64,000 nucleotides of DNA from Auricularia sp. M13 (Eukaryota; Basidiomycota; Agaricomycetes; Auriculariales; Auriculariaceae), in assembly GCA_037042915.1 (NCBI GenBank), contig CM073201.1, positions 1,550,001-1,614,000 of the forward strand. The letters run 5' to 3'. The position numbers and the translations under genes are program-made. The notes beneath the pieces were generated by a model. That model was not told where the DNA came from. It did not search any database and saw only the letters and a program-made list of their open reading frames with translations. Below are positions 62,026 through 64,000 of this stretch, one piece after another (within the stretch, counting starts at the first letter, position 1; each line of letters opens with the position of its first letter).

Positions 62026-63375
62026 TTAGAGAGATAGCTTAGGTGAAGGCGCACGCGTGCAGTACGGGTCCATGAACGGGTTGCAGGGATCCGCAAACGG
62101 GTCGTCTTCGCAGAATTTGAGTGGACGCGCAGTGGGCGGCGGGCTGGGCGCGGCGAACTGCACTCCGGTCGAGACTGTGGGCGTGAAGCTACTTGCACTC
62201 GCCTCGCTAATGCGGCTGCTTCGGTCGCTGGCGGCATCGCCAATGACAAAGGACCCTTCAGCTATCTCAGCGCTGGAGCGTGGGATATGGAGCGTGCCGT
62301 TCGAGTATCCTGACCAACGCGGCGCGCGACTCCTGCGCACTGAAGAGCGCAGTTTGGCGCTCAGACCGCGCTCAGGGAGAGGAGATAACTTCTCTTCGCC
62401 TTCATCGAGATCTTGGTAGTGTGATTGGCCAACAAAGACGAATTGCGGCACGGGTTTGCCATGGCGCTTCTGGCGGCGACGTAGGAAGAAGATCATCCCT
62501 GCAACAACCAGAACGAGTGCGACGACTAGGACGGCAACACCGGCAGCTGGCAAGCCGTCGTGCTTATGGTCGGTATTGGCGTTGCCAGGAAGGCCTGTCG
62601 AAGGATCTGAAGGCGCCCCAGTCGAACCGGACCATGAAGGGTCACCCGTAGAACCAGACGCCGCCGGGTCAGCGTGGTGGTAATCGCCACCCGAACCAGA
62701 GCTGTTGCTCTCATTGTCGTCGCCAGAATGTGTATCGTTATTGTCCTTCTCAGCAGTATCTTTGCCCCCGTCGTCATGTTGCTGGGCATACACCGGGTCG
62801 GTCTGGGGTTTATCGCTGACATTTGTACTGCCGTGTGACATGTCGCCCTTTCCAGCAGGTTGCAACGAAGAGCTAGCAGGAGGGGGTGGAGATTGATTGG
62901 AAGACGGAGGCAGCGACCCTGGGTTTGCTTGGGGTGGGCCACTGCTTCCTCCGCCGCCGGTGTTTGGGGCGTTGGGCGTCGGAGGGGGGAGGGATGTAGT
63001 TGGCGTTGTCTTCGTAGGCCGCGTTTGAGTAGAAGTCGGCTTGGAAGTGGAGGACCGCGACGCGGATGTTGATAAAGGCGGAGGGGGCTGAGACGTAGGA
63101 GGCGGGGGAGAGCCATCCGTGCTACTACCTACGTCTCCACCGCTGCCGGGGCCGTCGTTGCCAGCTGGCTCACCAGAGTTGCCAGGCGGAGGAGGACCAT
63201 CGCCAGCCTGTCCGGCGTCTGAGCCGTCGCCAGGTGCGGCAAGGTTGCTTCTGCCGGGCACGCCTTTCGCACCCTTGGAGGGCCCAGTTACGCCCTGCTG
63301 GACATTGGGAGTCTGACGCTGAGCAGGACGGGACGTAGACGGCTGTACGTCTAGAATTGACCCAAGTGTGAGCAC
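62026..63375 (-). CDS. Mucin-like single-pass membrane protein (5' exons unresolved)
   Basis: One long open exon runs from about 63375 to TAA 62028-62026. The 5' part reads DAIFQVVVLTLGSILDVQPS, which resembles the last beta-strand of the ectodomain seen in fungal single-pass membrane proteins. A Pro/Ser/Gly/Thr-rich stalk of about 250 residues follows (for example TSQPPPPLSTSASRSSTSKP). A single helix, GVAVLVVALVLVVAGMIFFL, is followed by RRRQKRHGK. The cytosolic tail includes FVGQSHYQDLDEGEEKLSPL, SGYSNGTLHIPRSSAEIAEG and a Pro-rich end (CNPFMDPYCTRAPSPKLSL). The open frame has no ATG, so earlier exons lie to the right, probably beginning near 63998. Likely a cell-wall-facing surface protein; function unknown. 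Confidence 0.68.
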   Translation of the reverse strand: MLTLGSILDVQPSTSRPAQRQTPNVQQGVTGPSKGAKGVPGRSNLAAPGDGSDAGQAGDGPPPPGNSGEPAGNDGPGSGGDVGSSTDGSPPPPTSQPPPPLSTSASRSSTSKPTSTQTRPTKTTPTTSLPPPTPNAPNTGGGGSSGPPQANPGSLPPSSNQSPPPPASSSLQPAGKGDMSHGSTNVSDKPQTDPVYAQQHDDGGKDTAEKDNNDTHSGDDNESNSSGSGGDYHHADPAASGSTGDPSWSGSTGAPSDPSTGLPGNANTDHKHDGLPAAGVAVLVVALVLVVAGMIFFLRRRQKRHGKPVPQFVFVGQSHYQDLDEGEEKLSPLPERGLSAKLRSSVRRSRAPRWSGYSNGTLHIPRSSAEIAEGSFVIGDAASDRSSRISEASASSFTPTVSTGVQFAAPSPPPTARPLKFCEDDPFADPCNPFMDPYCTRAPSPKLSL

Positions 63376-63944
63376 AACGACCTGAAAAATGGCGTCCCAC
63401 AGCCCGCACCTGGTCCTGTCTGCGACAAGGGCGCGTCGGAGACGGCGCCTGGCGCATTGGAAGGACCGGGCGACGGCGCTTGGAGGCCGCCGCGCGCGCC
63501 GGGTCCACGCTGGACGCCGCCGTCTAGCGGCGCACGGAGACGAAGGGAGGGCACAGGCATCGAGTGCTCATGCGTTCAGGACGAACGCCTGAGGAGTACA
63601 CGGAAACCTGCGTAAAGAGCGTGAGGCGCGGGGTAGCAACGGCACCGCGTTATAGACGACGAGGGTGGTGAAGGCACGGAGGATAGAGATGCTCCACTCG
63701 TACTCCACGCCCGTCCATATGACCATCGTTCAAGAGTCCTCCGCGCTTCTTTGATGGTCGACGCCGGCTTATCCGGTTGCTTTGCGCGCCGAAACAAACC
63801 CTTCAGACGCCCTTCTCCTTCGCGCTAGAATTCAGCATTTCTGACAGCTCAGCTAGCCTGCTAATTACAGCTTGAAAAATCGCGACTTACTGTTGTCTAA
63901 GGTTTTTCCAACGTTCTGTAGTTGCTAATCCTGGATGATTCTTA

Positions 63945-63998
63945 CGGAGAATCAGTATCAACGATGACGTTGGTGTGCACGATCTTCGAGTCGGACAT
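63945..63998 (-). CDS. Candidate first exon of a minus-strand gene at the window edge
   Basis: ATG at 63998-63996 opens MSDSKIVHTNVIVDTDSP, followed at once by a GTAAGA donor. The string resembles the extracellular start of fungal single-pass membrane proteins (VDDxDP-like). It may therefore belong to the mucin-like gene at 62026-63375. I could not find a continuous set of exons between 63.4 and 63.94 kb, so the link is tentative. Confidence 0.3.
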
Positions 63999-64000
63999 CC

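Noticed and set aside
62526-63116. Second minus-strand frame (Leu/Pro/Arg-rich) inside the mucin-like gene
   Set aside because: It is a frame-shifted reading of the same Ser/Pro stalk.

Overview
The window is nuclear DNA of a filamentous basidiomycete, most likely an Agaricomycete. Protein-coding genes sit on both strands, broken by many 41-60 nt GT-AG introns with donors such as GTGCGT, GTATGT and GTGAGT. Spacing is tight, GC is moderately high, and the products are conserved eukaryotic ones (mismatch repair, Ski complex, Golgi SNARE, Mia40, polyubiquitin, P5 ATPase). I saw no rRNA, tRNA, transposon, CRISPR array or prokaryotic operon. Gene spans below are start codon to stop codon with introns included; exon boundaries are stated only where I worked them out by eye.

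Left third (1-26.7 kb): a truncated Bax-inhibitor-1 protein; Dcc1 (clamp-loader cohesion factor); a DUF262/ParB-fold protein; a NIPA-type magnesium transporter divergent from a TCP11-like protein, with start codons only 11 nt apart; a group III iron alcohol dehydrogenase/maleylacetate-reductase-like enzyme; an orphan membrane protein; the MutL homologue Pms1; the TPR protein Ski3; and, overlapping Ski3 tail to tail, a very large minus-strand ankyrin protein whose N-terminus carries a nucleotidyltransferase-like signature.

Middle (26.9-45.4 kb): an ATRIP/Rad26-like checkpoint protein, a cytochrome P450, a nitrilase/omega-amidase, a diacylglycerol/sphingoid-base-type lipid kinase, a four-unit polyubiquitin gene, a degenerate protein kinase followed by an uncharacterised membrane-anchored coding region, the rRNA-processing factor Rrp17/Nol12, a coiled-coil protein and a TIM-barrel hydrolase-like protein.

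Right third (45.8-64 kb): a long Q/P-rich probable regulator, two mucin-like single-pass membrane proteins, a P5B ATPase (Ypk9/ATP13A2 type), the SNARE Bos1, a FAM72-like zinc-ribbon protein, an NFKBIL1-like protein, Mia40 and a tiny secreted peptide.

The genes look like an ordinary mosaic of housekeeping loci, not a functional cluster. The points most worth a second look are the nucleotidyltransferase-ankyrin fusion, the fungal DUF262 protein, the NIPA/TCP11 overlap, the pseudokinase locus, and three single-nucleotide frame breaks in otherwise conserved genes (polyubiquitin, FAM72-like, end of PMS1), which may be consensus errors in the assembly.
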